From Roseburia sp. (GTDB lineage: Bacteria; Bacillota; Clostridia; Lachnospirales; Lachnospiraceae), in assembly GCA_023664265.1 (NCBI GenBank), contig JAMPFV010000009.1, forward strand, positions 1 through 64,000: DNA of 64,000 nt. Direction: 5' to 3'. Within the stretch, counting starts at the first letter, position 1. Each line of letters opens with the position of its first letter. The position numbers were made by a program, and so were the translations under genes. This document shows, in pieces, positions 34,448 to 43,219 of this stretch. The notes below the pieces were generated by a model that did not search any database, was not told the DNA's origin, and saw nothing but the letters and a program-made list of their open reading frames with translations.

Positions 34448-35288
34448 GCCGATAAAGGTGCTTCTCAAAGGGCACGCCGTGGTCGCGGGGGACATTGTCC
34501 GCGGAGGCCTCCGCAATCGCAGGCTGCAGAAACGCGACGGCCTGCCGGAGCGCGTCAGGGACGGGAAGTCCTTTTACGAGACTTCCGATAATGACGGAGG
34601 CGAACAGGTCTCCCGTTCCGGAAAAGCTCGTGCCGGTATAGGGCGTCTCCACATAACAGCAGTCGTCCGCGGAGACGGCAAGATTGCCGATTGCAGCTCC
34701 GGCGTCCGCGTGGCGGAGGATTCCGGTGACGATGATTGTCTGGCTTGTTTCCGCCCGCTCCAAAAGCCGGTGTCCGATGTCGCGGATACGGTCAGTGTAG
34801 TCTCCGTCCCCCGAAAATGCGGCGACGGCGTCATAGTCCGTGTCGGAGAGCAGGCAAAGCTCGGTCAGATTCGGCGTTATGACGTCAGCCCTGCGGGTCA
34901 GAGTCTTTATGCCGTCGAGGAGCCCGCGCGTAAGAAAGGGGAAGCGCTGTCCGTTATCGCCCATAATCGGGTCGGCGAGATAGAGGGCGCCGTCCGTGTG
35001 GAAACGGGAGAGGAAATAGAGCACATTGCGCACCTGTGCGGGGTTTTCCAGATAGCCGGAATATATGCCGTCAAAGCGGACATCCATCCGGCTCCACTCG
35101 TCCGTGATTCGATTCATTTTGTCTGTACAGTCGTCACAATAATAGCTCGGAAAGCCCGTCTGCGCGGACAGAACAGCGGTCGGCAGCGGACAGGCCTGCA
35201 GGCCGAGCGCGGACACCACCGGGATGGCGGCGGTCAGAGAGCATTTCCCGAAGCCCGACAAATCGTTGATCAAAGCAATTCTTTTCAT
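34389..35288 (-). CDS. pdxY: Pyridoxal/pyridoxamine kinase (PdxY-like, ribokinase superfamily)
   Basis: ATP-dependent phosphorylation of B6 vitamers in the cytoplasm, 299 residues. The start at 35288 fits GGAG six bases before it; the longer frame from 35354 is not supported. LINDLSGFGKCSLTAAIPVVSALG and TAVLSAQTGFPSYYCDD at the start, DPIMGDNGQRFPFLTR (nucleotide/substrate region), ADVITPNLTELCLL and the C-terminal GTGDLFASVIIG, with the catalytic Asp of the GTGD motif, are family hallmarks. It is the only minus-strand gene between 0 and 43 kb, converging on the GH43-like gene. PdxK versus PdxY cannot be told from sequence alone. Confidence 0.88.
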   Translation of the reverse strand: MKRIALINDLSGFGKCSLTAAIPVVSALGLQACPLPTAVLSAQTGFPSYYCDDCTDKMNRITDEWSRMDVRFDGIYSGYLENPAQVRNVLYFLSRFHTDGALYLADPIMGDNGQRFPFLTRGLLDGIKTLTRRADVITPNLTELCLLSDTDYDAVAAFSGDGDYTDRIRDIGHRLLERAETSQTIIVTGILRHADAGAAIGNLAVSADDCCYVETPYTGTSFSGTGDLFASVIIGSLVKGLPVPDALRQAVAFLQPAIAEASADNVPRDHGVPFEKHLYRLICPAREADASPASRMPRP

Positions 35289-35455
35289 ATTGAACTCCAT
35301 GTCCATAGTATAAGTTATACAAGAAAGTTTATCCGATATGCCGCCCGATTGCAAGAGCGCGGCGCAAAGATTTTATTGTCGCCGGTGAAAATATGTGATA
35401 AATTGTAGAAAGAGCTATTTTGCAAAACAGAAGGATACACACGGAGGAACATGCG

Positions 35456-36559
35456 TTGAAGAAAAAAGTAAAACGCGGCATCGTGACAGCGGTGCTGCCG
35501 GTTGTGGCATTGGTCACGTATCTGCTGTGGCCCGGGAGCAGCGTCGAGACGCCCCGGAGCGCGCGGACGCTTGATTTGAGCGAGACACAAAATGCGGAGC
35601 TTTACCTTGCCGAGGAGGAGCTTTCGGATCAGATGACGGAGGTGGTGCAGCCCTATCTGGAGGCGCACAGGACGCAGGGGTACATGGCCGGCTACGATGG
35701 CCGGCAGCTTTACTGGGAGCAATATACGGCTGAGGAGCCGAAGGCGCATATCGCGATCGCGCACGGATATACGGATGCCTCCTACAAATTCAGGGAGATT
35801 ATCTACTATTTTCTCAAGAGCGGATATTCCGTGAGCATTCTGGATCATCGCGGACACGGCTACTCCTATCGCTCGGATGCGGATTTGTCCAAGGTGACGG
35901 TCGCCTCCTTTGACGAGTATGTGGAGGATTACACGGTCTTTGTTGATACGATTGTCAGACCGTCCCTTGCGGAGGATGAGAAGCTGTTTATCTATGCGCA
36001 TTCCATGGGCGGCGCGATTGCCGCGCTCCTGCTGGAGCGGGATTCTCTGATGTTTGACGCGGCGGTGCTGAGCTCTCCGATGATGGAGATTCAGTTTGAC
36101 GGGATTCCGGAGAACCTCGCGAAGCTGATTGTGGGAACGGCGAATCTGGTCGGGCTGGGCGAATCGTACATTCTCGGGAACGGCGCCTATGAGGATATCT
36201 ATAACTATGCCGACAGCTCCTACAACAGTGAGGCGCGGTACGCGTATCTGCATGACATACAGCGGACGGATGAATATTTTCAGACGAACGGCGGTTCCTT
36301 CCGGTGGCTGAAGGCGGCGATAGCGGCAACGGACGAAATCGAACAAAACGCGGCCTCCTTTACGACAAATGCCCTCCTGTTTCAGGCAGCCTGTGATACG
36401 ACGGTCGGGGCGGACGGACAGAATGCGTTTGTGAATAAGGCGCAGAACGTACAGATGATTATCGTGCCGGATACCAAGCACAATATCCTGTTTGCGGGCA
36501 ACGACGTGCTGGTGCCCTACATGAACGCGATTCTGGCGTTTTACGAGGAGAACCTGTGA
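35456..36559 (+). CDS. Alpha/beta hydrolase, membrane-anchored lysophospholipase-like
   Basis: 367 residues; the TTG start at 35456 has GGAGG eight bases upstream. One N-terminal membrane segment (about 9-27) followed by a serine hydrolase of the monoacylglycerol lipase/lysophospholipase type. Key residues: the oxyanion HGYTD, LDHRGHGYSYR, the nucleophile elbow YAHSMGGAIAAL, and the likely catalytic His in VPDTKHNILF near the end; the Asp is likely in AACDTTVGADGQN. The anchoring suggests action on membrane or cell-wall lipids. Substrate unknown. Purine promoter sequence follows the stop. Confidence 0.85.
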   Translation: MKKKVKRGIVTAVLPVVALVTYLLWPGSSVETPRSARTLDLSETQNAELYLAEEELSDQMTEVVQPYLEAHRTQGYMAGYDGRQLYWEQYTAEEPKAHIAIAHGYTDASYKFREIIYYFLKSGYSVSILDHRGHGYSYRSDADLSKVTVASFDEYVEDYTVFVDTIVRPSLAEDEKLFIYAHSMGGAIAALLLERDSLMFDAAVLSSPMMEIQFDGIPENLAKLIVGTANLVGLGESYILGNGAYEDIYNYADSSYNSEARYAYLHDIQRTDEYFQTNGGSFRWLKAAIAATDEIEQNAASFTTNALLFQAACDTTVGADGQNAFVNKAQNVQMIIVPDTKHNILFAGNDVLVPYMNAILAFYEENL

Positions 36560-36569
36560 CGATTGCGGA

Positions 36570-36598
36570 TTGAACGACAGAAGGCTTTATGGTAAAAT
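36570..36598 (+). promoter_or_regulatory. Promoter of the PurF-like gene
   Basis: TTGAAC, a 17-base spacer and TAAAAT. The 53 bases to the ATG contain no room for a purine riboswitch. Confidence 0.7.
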
Positions 36599-36651
36599 AA
36601 AAACGGACTTATTTTTCGGCAACCTTAGACAGACAAGAAGCGAGGAATGGA

Positions 36652-38058
36652 ATGGGTGGATTTTTTGGCGTAGCATCAAAACAGAACTGCATATTTGATT
36701 TATTTTTCGGTGTGGATTATCATTCGCATCTGGGAACCAGACGCGGCGGTCTGGCGGTGTATGGAGAGGAGGGCTTTAACCGCTCCATTCACAATATCGA
36801 GAACGCGCCCTTCCGCACCAAGTTCGACAAGGATATTCAGGAGATGTCGGGCCGGCTCGGAATCGGCTGTATCTCAGACTTTGAGCCGCAGCCGTTGATG
36901 GTGCGCTCGCACCACGGCGCGTATGCGATCACCACAGTGAGCAAGATTAACAACACGGAGGAGCTCACCCGTATGCTGTTTGACAGCGGACATTCGCATT
37001 TTCTGGAGATGAGCGGCGGAGACATCAACGCGACGGAGCTGATTGCGGCGCTGATCAACCAGAAGGAAAATCTGATAGACGGCATCCGATATGCGCTGGA
37101 GTCGGTGGAGGGTTCGGTCTCCCTCCTGCTGATGAATCAGCGGGGAATCTATGCGGCGAGGGACAAATACGGGCGCACGCCCGTGGTGGTCGGCAGGAAG
37201 GAGGATGCGTTCTGCGTCTCCTTTGAGGACTTTGCATACAAAAATCTCGGCTATACGACTCATAAGGAGCTGGGGGCCGGAGAGATTGCGCTGATCACGG
37301 ACGAGAGCTGCCGGACGCTGGCCGACGCCAATAAGGACATGAAGATATGCACCTTTTTGTGGGTGTATTACGGCTATCCCTCCAGTTCGTATGAGGGAGT
37401 AAGCGTGGAAAAGATGCGTTACGAGTGCGGAAAGCGCATGGCTGCGCGCGATACCGTGCAGCCGGACATCGTCGCGGGCGTTCCGGATTCGGGGATTGCA
37501 CATGCCATCGGATACGCGAACGAGTCGGGGATACCGTTTTCCAGACCGTTTATCAAGTACACGCCGACATGGCCCCGCTCCTTTATGCCTACCATGCAGA
37601 GCCGGCGGGATTTGATTGCGAAGATGAAGCTGCTCGCGGTGGAGGAGCTTATTCGGGATAAGAGCCTGCTGCTGATCGACGATTCGATTGTGCGCGGGAC
37701 ACAGCTTCGCGAGACCACGGAATTTCTGTATCAGAGCGGCGCCAGGGAGGTGCACATCCGTCCCGCGTGTCCGCCGCTTTTGTACGGCTGTAAATATCTG
37801 AATTTTTCACGCTCCACCTCGGATATGGATTTGATTACGCGCCGCGTCATTGCCCGGCTGGAGGACGGGGAGGTCACGGAGGAAACGCTGCAGGAATATG
37901 CCGACCCGGAGTCGCCGAAGTACGAGCGCATGGTGGAGGAGATTCGCAGGGAGCTGAATTTCACGACGCTGCGCTTTAACCGGCTGGATGACATGCTGGA
38001 TGCCGTGGGAATCGACAAATGCAAGCTCTGTACATATTGCTGGGACGGAAGGGAATAA
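36652..38058 (+). CDS. PurF-like phosphoribosyltransferase lacking the glutaminase nucleophile cysteine
   Basis: Amidophosphoribosyltransferase family, 468 residues. In classical PurF the N-terminal nucleophile is the Cys of MCGIFG; here the same place reads MGGFFG, so the Cys is replaced by Gly. The rest is conserved: RRGGLAVY, the glutaminase fold, and the PRTase motif LLLIDDSIVRGTQLRE (PRPP binding). The C-terminal CKLCTYCW resembles the Fe-S cysteines of the B. subtilis enzyme. Homologues beginning MGGFFG exist in other gut anaerobes, so it is not a chance mutation. Without the Cys, glutamine hydrolysis is unlikely, and ammonia-dependent synthesis or another reaction would be needed. A separate functional PurF may be encoded elsewhere. 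Confidence 0.85.
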   Translation: MGGFFGVASKQNCIFDLFFGVDYHSHLGTRRGGLAVYGEEGFNRSIHNIENAPFRTKFDKDIQEMSGRLGIGCISDFEPQPLMVRSHHGAYAITTVSKINNTEELTRMLFDSGHSHFLEMSGGDINATELIAALINQKENLIDGIRYALESVEGSVSLLLMNQRGIYAARDKYGRTPVVVGRKEDAFCVSFEDFAYKNLGYTTHKELGAGEIALITDESCRTLADANKDMKICTFLWVYYGYPSSSYEGVSVEKMRYECGKRMAARDTVQPDIVAGVPDSGIAHAIGYANESGIPFSRPFIKYTPTWPRSFMPTMQSRRDLIAKMKLLAVEELIRDKSLLLIDDSIVRGTQLRETTEFLYQSGAREVHIRPACPPLLYGCKYLNFSRSTSDMDLITRRVIARLEDGEVTEETLQEYADPESPKYERMVEEIRRELNFTTLRFNRLDDMLDAVGIDKCKLCTYCWDGRE

Positions 38059-38118
38059 ACGGTATCATGGGAGGCGCACCGGCATATGATATAGGGATGT
38101 GAAGAATTTGGTGAGTCA

Positions 38119-39384
38119 ATGAAAAACATTTATATCGGAGACATGGGCGTATCTGTCCGCTATCTGCAGCTGGCGCTTACGCGGGCCGGCTATCCGGTGG
38201 CAATCGACGGACGGTTCGGACAGGATACCTGCAGGGCGCTGCGCGGGTTTGCGGGCGACGGCGCGGGCTGTTATGCGGACGCGGCCCTGTGGGAAAGGCT
38301 GATCCCCTACCTGAAGGGCTATACCGTCCATGTCGTTACCCCGGGAGATACGCTTGCGGGAATCGCGGATACCTATCATACGACGGTATCTGCCGTTCTC
38401 ACCGCGAACCCGGAGGCGGATGCCCTGAATCTGCAGATAGGAACGAGACTGTACGTTCCTTTTTCTTTTCCTCTCGTCTCGGAGGAGGTGCCGTATACCT
38501 CCGTCCTGAACGCGTTTATTCTGGAGGGGCTTGCGGTGCGCTATCCGTTTCTGGTGACCGGCTGCATCGGGCGCAGCGTTATGGAAAAGGAAATCTGCTA
38601 TATCCGGATAGGCAATGGCGGCAGGCAGGTGTGCTACAGCGCGGCCTTTCATGCCAACGAGTGGATAACAACGCCTGTTCTGTTGAAATTCGCGGAGGAA
38701 TACGCCGGCGCCTGCGCGTCGGGGGAGCCGCTTTACGGCGAGGACGCAGGGCGGCTTTTTGAGGAGTACTCGCTGTTTCTGGTTCCGTTGGTGAATCCGG
38801 ATGGCGTGGATTTGGTCAACGAGGCGTTGGGAAACGAGACCTACAGAAGGCGGACGGCGCAGATCGCCGCGGCGTATCCGGCCATCCCGTATCCGGACGG
38901 ATGGAAGGCGAACATAGACGGAATCGATTTGAATCTCCAGTTCCCCGCGGGCTGGGAGCGCGCGCGGGAGATCAAGTTCGCGCAGGGCTATGTGTCGCCG
39001 GCGCCGCGCGATTATGTGGGGGAGGCGCCGCTTGTGGCACCGGAAAGCGCCCATATGTATCAATTTACACTGGAGCATGATTTTCAGCTGATACTTGCCT
39101 ATCATACGCAGGGGGAGGTCATTTACTGGAAATATCTCGACTATGAGCCTGAAAATTCGCGCAGGATAGCGGAATATTTCGGGAGCGTGAGCGGCTATAC
39201 GGTTGAGCAGACGCCCGTCGCGTCAGGCTACGCCGGTTATAAGGACTGGTTTATTCAGGAGTACAACCGCCCGGGCTACACGATTGAGGCGGGGCGCGGG
39301 CAGAATCCGCTGGATATGAGTCAGTTTCCCCGGATTTATGAGGACAACAGATATATACTGGTCGGCGGAATGTCGCAGATTTAA
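38119..39384 (+). CDS. M14 zinc carboxypeptidase with peptidoglycan-binding and LysM domains
   Basis: 421 residues, a cell-wall peptidase similar to gamma-D-glutamyl-L-diamino acid endopeptidase I. It starts with a PG_binding_1-like repeat (about 3-60, GDMGVSVRYLQLALTRAGYPVAIDGRFG), then a LysM domain (about 70-115, HVVTPGDTLAGIADTYHTTVSAVLTANP), then the M14 domain. Zinc ligands are His and Glu in FHANEWITT and His in LAYHTQGEV; the catalytic Glu is in YTIEAGRG. No signal peptide is visible, as in some sporulation-type relatives acting in the mother cell or forespore. Sporulation role is inference. Confidence 0.9.
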   Translation: MKNIYIGDMGVSVRYLQLALTRAGYPVAIDGRFGQDTCRALRGFAGDGAGCYADAALWERLIPYLKGYTVHVVTPGDTLAGIADTYHTTVSAVLTANPEADALNLQIGTRLYVPFSFPLVSEEVPYTSVLNAFILEGLAVRYPFLVTGCIGRSVMEKEICYIRIGNGGRQVCYSAAFHANEWITTPVLLKFAEEYAGACASGEPLYGEDAGRLFEEYSLFLVPLVNPDGVDLVNEALGNETYRRRTAQIAAAYPAIPYPDGWKANIDGIDLNLQFPAGWERAREIKFAQGYVSPAPRDYVGEAPLVAPESAHMYQFTLEHDFQLILAYHTQGEVIYWKYLDYEPENSRRIAEYFGSVSGYTVEQTPVASGYAGYKDWFIQEYNRPGYTIEAGRGQNPLDMSQFPRIYEDNRYILVGGMSQI

Positions 39385-39387
39385 CGT

Positions 39388-39416
39388 TTGACTTTCATGC
39401 ACGTTCGGCATATGAT
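39388..39416 (+). promoter_or_regulatory. argC promoter
   Basis: TTGACT, a 17-base spacer and TATGAT, about 35 bases before the argC start and immediately after the stop of the M14 gene. Confidence 0.75.
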
Positions 39417-39451
39417 GATATCAGGATAAAAGCAAGGTACGGAGGAGAGAG

Positions 39452-40396
39452 ATGAGGAAGGTATTTATAGACGGAAGCGAAGGGACGACGGGACTTAGGA
39501 TTTTCGAGCGCTTTGAGGGGCGCGACGATATAGAACTGCTCAAAATCCCCTCAGAGTACAGAAAGGACCCGGCGGAGATAAAGAAATACATCAACGCGTC
39601 GGATATCACGTTCTTATGTCTGCCGGATGCGGCGGCCGTGGAGGCAGTCGCCATGGTTGAGAATGAGGACGTGATTCTGATTGACACCTCGACGGCACAT
39701 CGGACACAGGAGGGCTGGGCTTACGGCTATCCGGAGCTTTCCAAGGCGCACCGGGAGGCGATACGGCACAGCAGACGGATTGCGGTTCCGGGGTGCTACG
39801 CGACGGGCTTTATCACGAGCGTCTATCCGTTGGTGGCGGGCGGCATTCTGCCGAGGGACTATCCGGTGTCGGCGTTTGCGATGTCGGGCTACAGCGGCGC
39901 GGGGAAAAAGACGATTGCCGTCTACGAGGCTGACGGGCGGGACAGAGAGCTTGACGCGCCCCGGGAATACGCGCTGGCGCAGAATCACAAGCATCTGAAG
40001 GAGATGCAGAGGATTACGGGGCTGGGCAGGGCGCCGCTGTTCTCCCCCATTATATGCGATTATTACAGCGGGATGATTGTGACGACGCCGTTCTATGCGG
40101 ACATGCTTACCGGGAGCCCCACGCCTGAGAAGCTCCATGCCTATTTGCGGGAGTATTATGCGGGAGAGCGGTTTATCCGCGTGATGCCGTTTGGCAAGGA
40201 AGCGGATTACAACGGCTTTCTCGCGGGAAATGCCTGCTCCGGCTGGGACGGGATAGAGCTTTATGTCACGGGAAATGACGACAGGCTTCTGGTGAGCACG
40301 CGCTTTGACAATCTCGGAAAGGGCGCGTCCGGCGCCGCGGTGCAATGCCTGAATATTCTGTTGGGCTGTGAGGAGGACAAGGGGCTGGTATTATGA
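39452..40396 (+). CDS. argC: N-acetyl-gamma-glutamyl-phosphate reductase, short (type 2) form
   Basis: NADPH-dependent reduction of N-acetylglutamyl phosphate to the semialdehyde in arginine synthesis. 314 residues, matching the short class of ArgC. Rossmann start VFIDGSEGTTGLRIFERF, the catalytic Cys in VPGCYATGF, and SGYSGAGKK are conserved. No other arg gene is in the window. GGAGGAGAG precedes the ATG. The stop overlaps the next start (ATGA), so the rRNA methyltransferase gene is translationally coupled. Confidence 0.92.
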   Translation: MRKVFIDGSEGTTGLRIFERFEGRDDIELLKIPSEYRKDPAEIKKYINASDITFLCLPDAAAVEAVAMVENEDVILIDTSTAHRTQEGWAYGYPELSKAHREAIRHSRRIAVPGCYATGFITSVYPLVAGGILPRDYPVSAFAMSGYSGAGKKTIAVYEADGRDRELDAPREYALAQNHKHLKEMQRITGLGRAPLFSPIICDYYSGMIVTTPFYADMLTGSPTPEKLHAYLREYYAGERFIRVMPFGKEADYNGFLAGNACSGWDGIELYVTGNDDRLLVSTRFDNLGKGASGAAVQCLNILLGCEEDKGLVL

Positions 40397-41799
40397 CGCT
40401 GCCAAAAGAATTTGAGCTGAGGATGCAGGATATGCTTGGGGAAGCGTATCCTGCGTTCCTGTGCAGCTGCGAGGACAGAAACGTGTCCGCGCTGCGGGTG
40501 AACGCGCTCAAGGGGACAAGGGAGGAGTTTCTGTCAAAGACGCCGTTTGCGGGACTGCGCGAGGTCTTGTGGGAGTCGAACGGCTTTTACTGTGACAGCG
40601 GGCAGCAGGCGGGGAAGCATCCGCTGCACGAGGCAGGGGTGTACTACATACAGGAGCCGAGCGCGATGGCGCCGGCGGCCTGTCTGGACGCGCGCCCCGG
40701 GGAGCGGGTGCTGGATCTCTGCGCCGCACCGGGGGGAAAAACGACGCAGATTGCCTCTTCCATGAAAAACGAGGGCCTTCTTGTCTGCAATGAGATTCAC
40801 CCGGCGCGGGTGAAGATTCTGTCGGAAAATGTCGAGCGCATGGGAATAAGAAACGCGCTCGTCACAAATGAGACGCCCGGACATCTGGCGGAGCTGTTTG
40901 GGGAATGCTTTGACCGTGTTCTGGTGGACGCGCCCTGCTCCGGGGAGGGGATGTTCCGCAAGAATCCGGCGGCGATAGAGGAATGGAGCCCTGAGAATGT
41001 GCGGCTCTGTGCCGCGCGGCAGGATGAAATTCTCGACTGTGCGGATGCGATGCTGCGCGCGGGCGGACGACTGGTGTATTCCACCTGTACATTTGCGCCC
41101 GCTGAGAATGAGGGAAGCGTTGCGCGGTTTCTGGAGCGCCATCCCGCATATGAGCTTGTGGAGGTGCCGCTGCTCGGCGGAATGACGGCGGGCGTGCCGC
41201 AGTGGGCGCATTACGGCGCGGATGCTGATATCGCGGCGCTGCGGCGCACGGTGCGGCTTTTCCCGCATCTGGCGGAGGGAGAGGGGCACTATCTCGCGGT
41301 GCTGCAAAAGGCGGGGAGCGTGCCGGAGGGCTACCGAAGGCCGTTTCCCGGCGGCACACAGAAGGGACTGCGCGGAAGCGACGTGAAGGAATTTGTGCAG
41401 TTTCAGGAGGAAGCGCTCCGCGTCGATTTGTCGGGAGGCAGAGCGGACAGCCTTTTGCGATACGGCGACAGGCTCTATCTGATGCCGGAGGATATGCCGG
41501 CGCTGAACGGGATAAAGGCGCTGCGTCCGGGGCTGCAGCTCGGAACGCTGAAGAGGAACCGCTTTGAGCCGTCTCACGCGCTTGCGCTTGCGCTGCGGGC
41601 GCACGAGGTCCGGCATACCATGGAGCTCTATGACGGCTCGGACGCCCGGGCGCGCGCGTATCTGAGCGGGCAGACGCTGACGGCGGAGGGCGAAAAGGGC
41701 TGGCATCTGCTCACCTACAAAGGCTACAGCATCGGCTGGGGAAAGCTTTCAGGGCAGATCATGAAGAATCATTATCCCAAGGGGCTCCGGAAGGGATAA
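40393..41799 (+). CDS. RsmF/RsmB-type RNA cytosine-C5 methyltransferase
   Basis: 468 residues, class I SAM-dependent NOL1/NOP2/Sun family. The SAM-binding motif is LDLCAAPGGKTTQIAS; the two catalytic-type Cys are in DAPCSGEGMFRK and YSTCTFAPAENEG. The C-terminal third (from about 300) is a PUA-like RNA-binding region ending with YKGYSIGWGKLSGQIMKNHYP, typical of RsmF-like enzymes of Firmicutes that modify 16S rRNA. No separate ribosome binding site is needed because of the 4-base overlap with argC. Confidence 0.92.
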   Translation: MTLPKEFELRMQDMLGEAYPAFLCSCEDRNVSALRVNALKGTREEFLSKTPFAGLREVLWESNGFYCDSGQQAGKHPLHEAGVYYIQEPSAMAPAACLDARPGERVLDLCAAPGGKTTQIASSMKNEGLLVCNEIHPARVKILSENVERMGIRNALVTNETPGHLAELFGECFDRVLVDAPCSGEGMFRKNPAAIEEWSPENVRLCAARQDEILDCADAMLRAGGRLVYSTCTFAPAENEGSVARFLERHPAYELVEVPLLGGMTAGVPQWAHYGADADIAALRRTVRLFPHLAEGEGHYLAVLQKAGSVPEGYRRPFPGGTQKGLRGSDVKEFVQFQEEALRVDLSGGRADSLLRYGDRLYLMPEDMPALNGIKALRPGLQLGTLKRNRFEPSHALALALRAHEVRHTMELYDGSDARARAYLSGQTLTAEGEKGWHLLTYKGYSIGWGKLSGQIMKNHYPKGLRKG

Positions 41800-41820
41800 A
41801 TGCGGAAAAGAGGTTTAGAG

Positions 41821-43182
41821 ATGAAAAAGTACGAGATTGATATGTGCAGCGGTTCGGTATTCCGGAAGATGCTTGTGTTTGCGATACCGCTGATGTTTTC
41901 AGGGGTTCTGCAATTGCTGTTTAACGCGGCGGATATCGTGGTCGTGGGGCGTTTTGCGGGTGACAACGCGCTGGCGGCGGTCGGCTCCAACGGCGCGCTG
42001 ATCAATCTGCTCACCAATCTTTTTATCGGAATGTCCATCGGTACAAACGTGCTGGTCGCCCAGTATTACGGGGCGAAAAAGGACAATGATTTGAGGGAGA
42101 CGGTACATACATCCATGCTTTTAAGCGTTTACAGCGGCGTTATTCTGACGGTTATCGGCATTACGGGCGCGCGGGCGCTGCTGGAGCTGATGCAGGCGCC
42201 GGAGGAGGTATTGGACCTTGCGGTGCTGTATCTGCGCATCTATTTCCTCGGCATGACCTCGACGATGGTCTATAACTTCGGCAGCGCTATTCTGCGTGCG
42301 GTCGGAGATACCAAGCGCCCGCTCTACTACCTGATTGAAGCGGGAATCATCAATGTACTGCTGAACCTGTTCTTTGTCATCGTCTGCAAGTGGGGCGTTG
42401 CGGGCGTTGCGGCGGCCACGGCGATTTCCCAGACGGTATCGGCGGCACTGGTGGTGCGGTGTCTGATGCGGGAGCAGAGCGGTATCCGTCTGGAGCCGAG
42501 GGCGCTTGCAATCACATGGGAAAAATTTGCGAAGATACTCCGTGTGGGGCTTCCGGCGGGCTTTCAGGGAGTGGTTTTCTCCCTCTCCAACGTGGTTATC
42601 CAGTCGGCAGTCAATTCGTTCGGCCCGATTGCCGTTGCGGGGAACTCGGCGGGCGCGAATATCGAGGGCTTTGTCTATATGGCGATGAATGCCTTCTATC
42701 AGGCGACAATCTCCTTTACCAGCCAGAACTACGGGGCAAAGGAGTACAAGAGGATTTATCGGATTCTGCTTGCGGGCGAGATTTATGTGATCGCCACGGG
42801 ACTGCTTCTCGGCAATCTCGCGGTGGTCTTTGGCAATACGCTGTTGGGGATATATTCCCCCAGCGCGGAGGTGGTTGCGGCCGGAATGACACGGTTGAAG
42901 ATTATCTGCACGCTGTACGCGCTCTGCGGAGTGATGGATGTGCTGGTAGGCGCGCTGCGCGGTATCGGCTATGCGGTGATACCGATGGTGGTGTCGCTGA
43001 TCGGCGCCTGCGGGCTGCGGCTGCTGTGGATTGCGACGGTCTTCAAAATACCGGAGTATCACACGCTTACGACCGTGTATGTCTCCTACCCGATTACTTG
43101 GACGATTACGCTGTTGGTGCATCTGCTGACCTTTGTGATCGTCGCAAGGAAAGCGCTGAAGATAAAACCGGCAGGTCAGTGA
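41821..43182 (+). CDS. MATE-family efflux transporter
   Basis: 453 residues and about twelve membrane segments, a cation-coupled exporter of drugs or metabolites. The ATG at 41821 gives MKKYEIDMCSGSVFRKMLVFAIPLMFSGVLQ, the usual family opening; the ATG at 41800 would add seven residues. NAADIVVVGRFAGDNALAAVGSN is the conserved first-helix pair, and the second half repeats it. The stop codon lies in the loop of a hairpin terminator. Ligand unknown. Confidence 0.93.
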   Translation: MKKYEIDMCSGSVFRKMLVFAIPLMFSGVLQLLFNAADIVVVGRFAGDNALAAVGSNGALINLLTNLFIGMSIGTNVLVAQYYGAKKDNDLRETVHTSMLLSVYSGVILTVIGITGARALLELMQAPEEVLDLAVLYLRIYFLGMTSTMVYNFGSAILRAVGDTKRPLYYLIEAGIINVLLNLFFVIVCKWGVAGVAAATAISQTVSAALVVRCLMREQSGIRLEPRALAITWEKFAKILRVGLPAGFQGVVFSLSNVVIQSAVNSFGPIAVAGNSAGANIEGFVYMAMNAFYQATISFTSQNYGAKEYKRIYRILLAGEIYVIATGLLLGNLAVVFGNTLLGIYSPSAEVVAAGMTRLKIICTLYALCGVMDVLVGALRGIGYAVIPMVVSLIGACGLRLLWIATVFKIPEYHTLTTVYVSYPITWTITLLVHLLTFVIVARKALKIKPAGQ

Positions 43183-43199
43183 GTATCGCTGACCTGCCG
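43169..43199. terminator. Bidirectional terminator between convergent MATE and ABC genes
   Basis: CGGCAGGTCAG pairs with CTGACCTGCCG (11 bp) around a 9-base loop that contains the MATE stop codon. AT-rich sequence lies on both sides. Confidence 0.75.
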
Positions 43200-43219
43200 T
43201 ATATTCATTCCACAGGAAA

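Noticed and set aside
34458..35408. 316-codon plus-strand open frame opposite pdxY
   Set aside because: The minus strand encodes a full ribokinase-type enzyme with all motifs; this frame has none and lacks a start site context.
36599..36651. Purine riboswitch before the PurF-like gene
   Set aside because: Only about 50 bases lie between the -10 and the ATG, too short for the aptamer, and no conserved core is visible.
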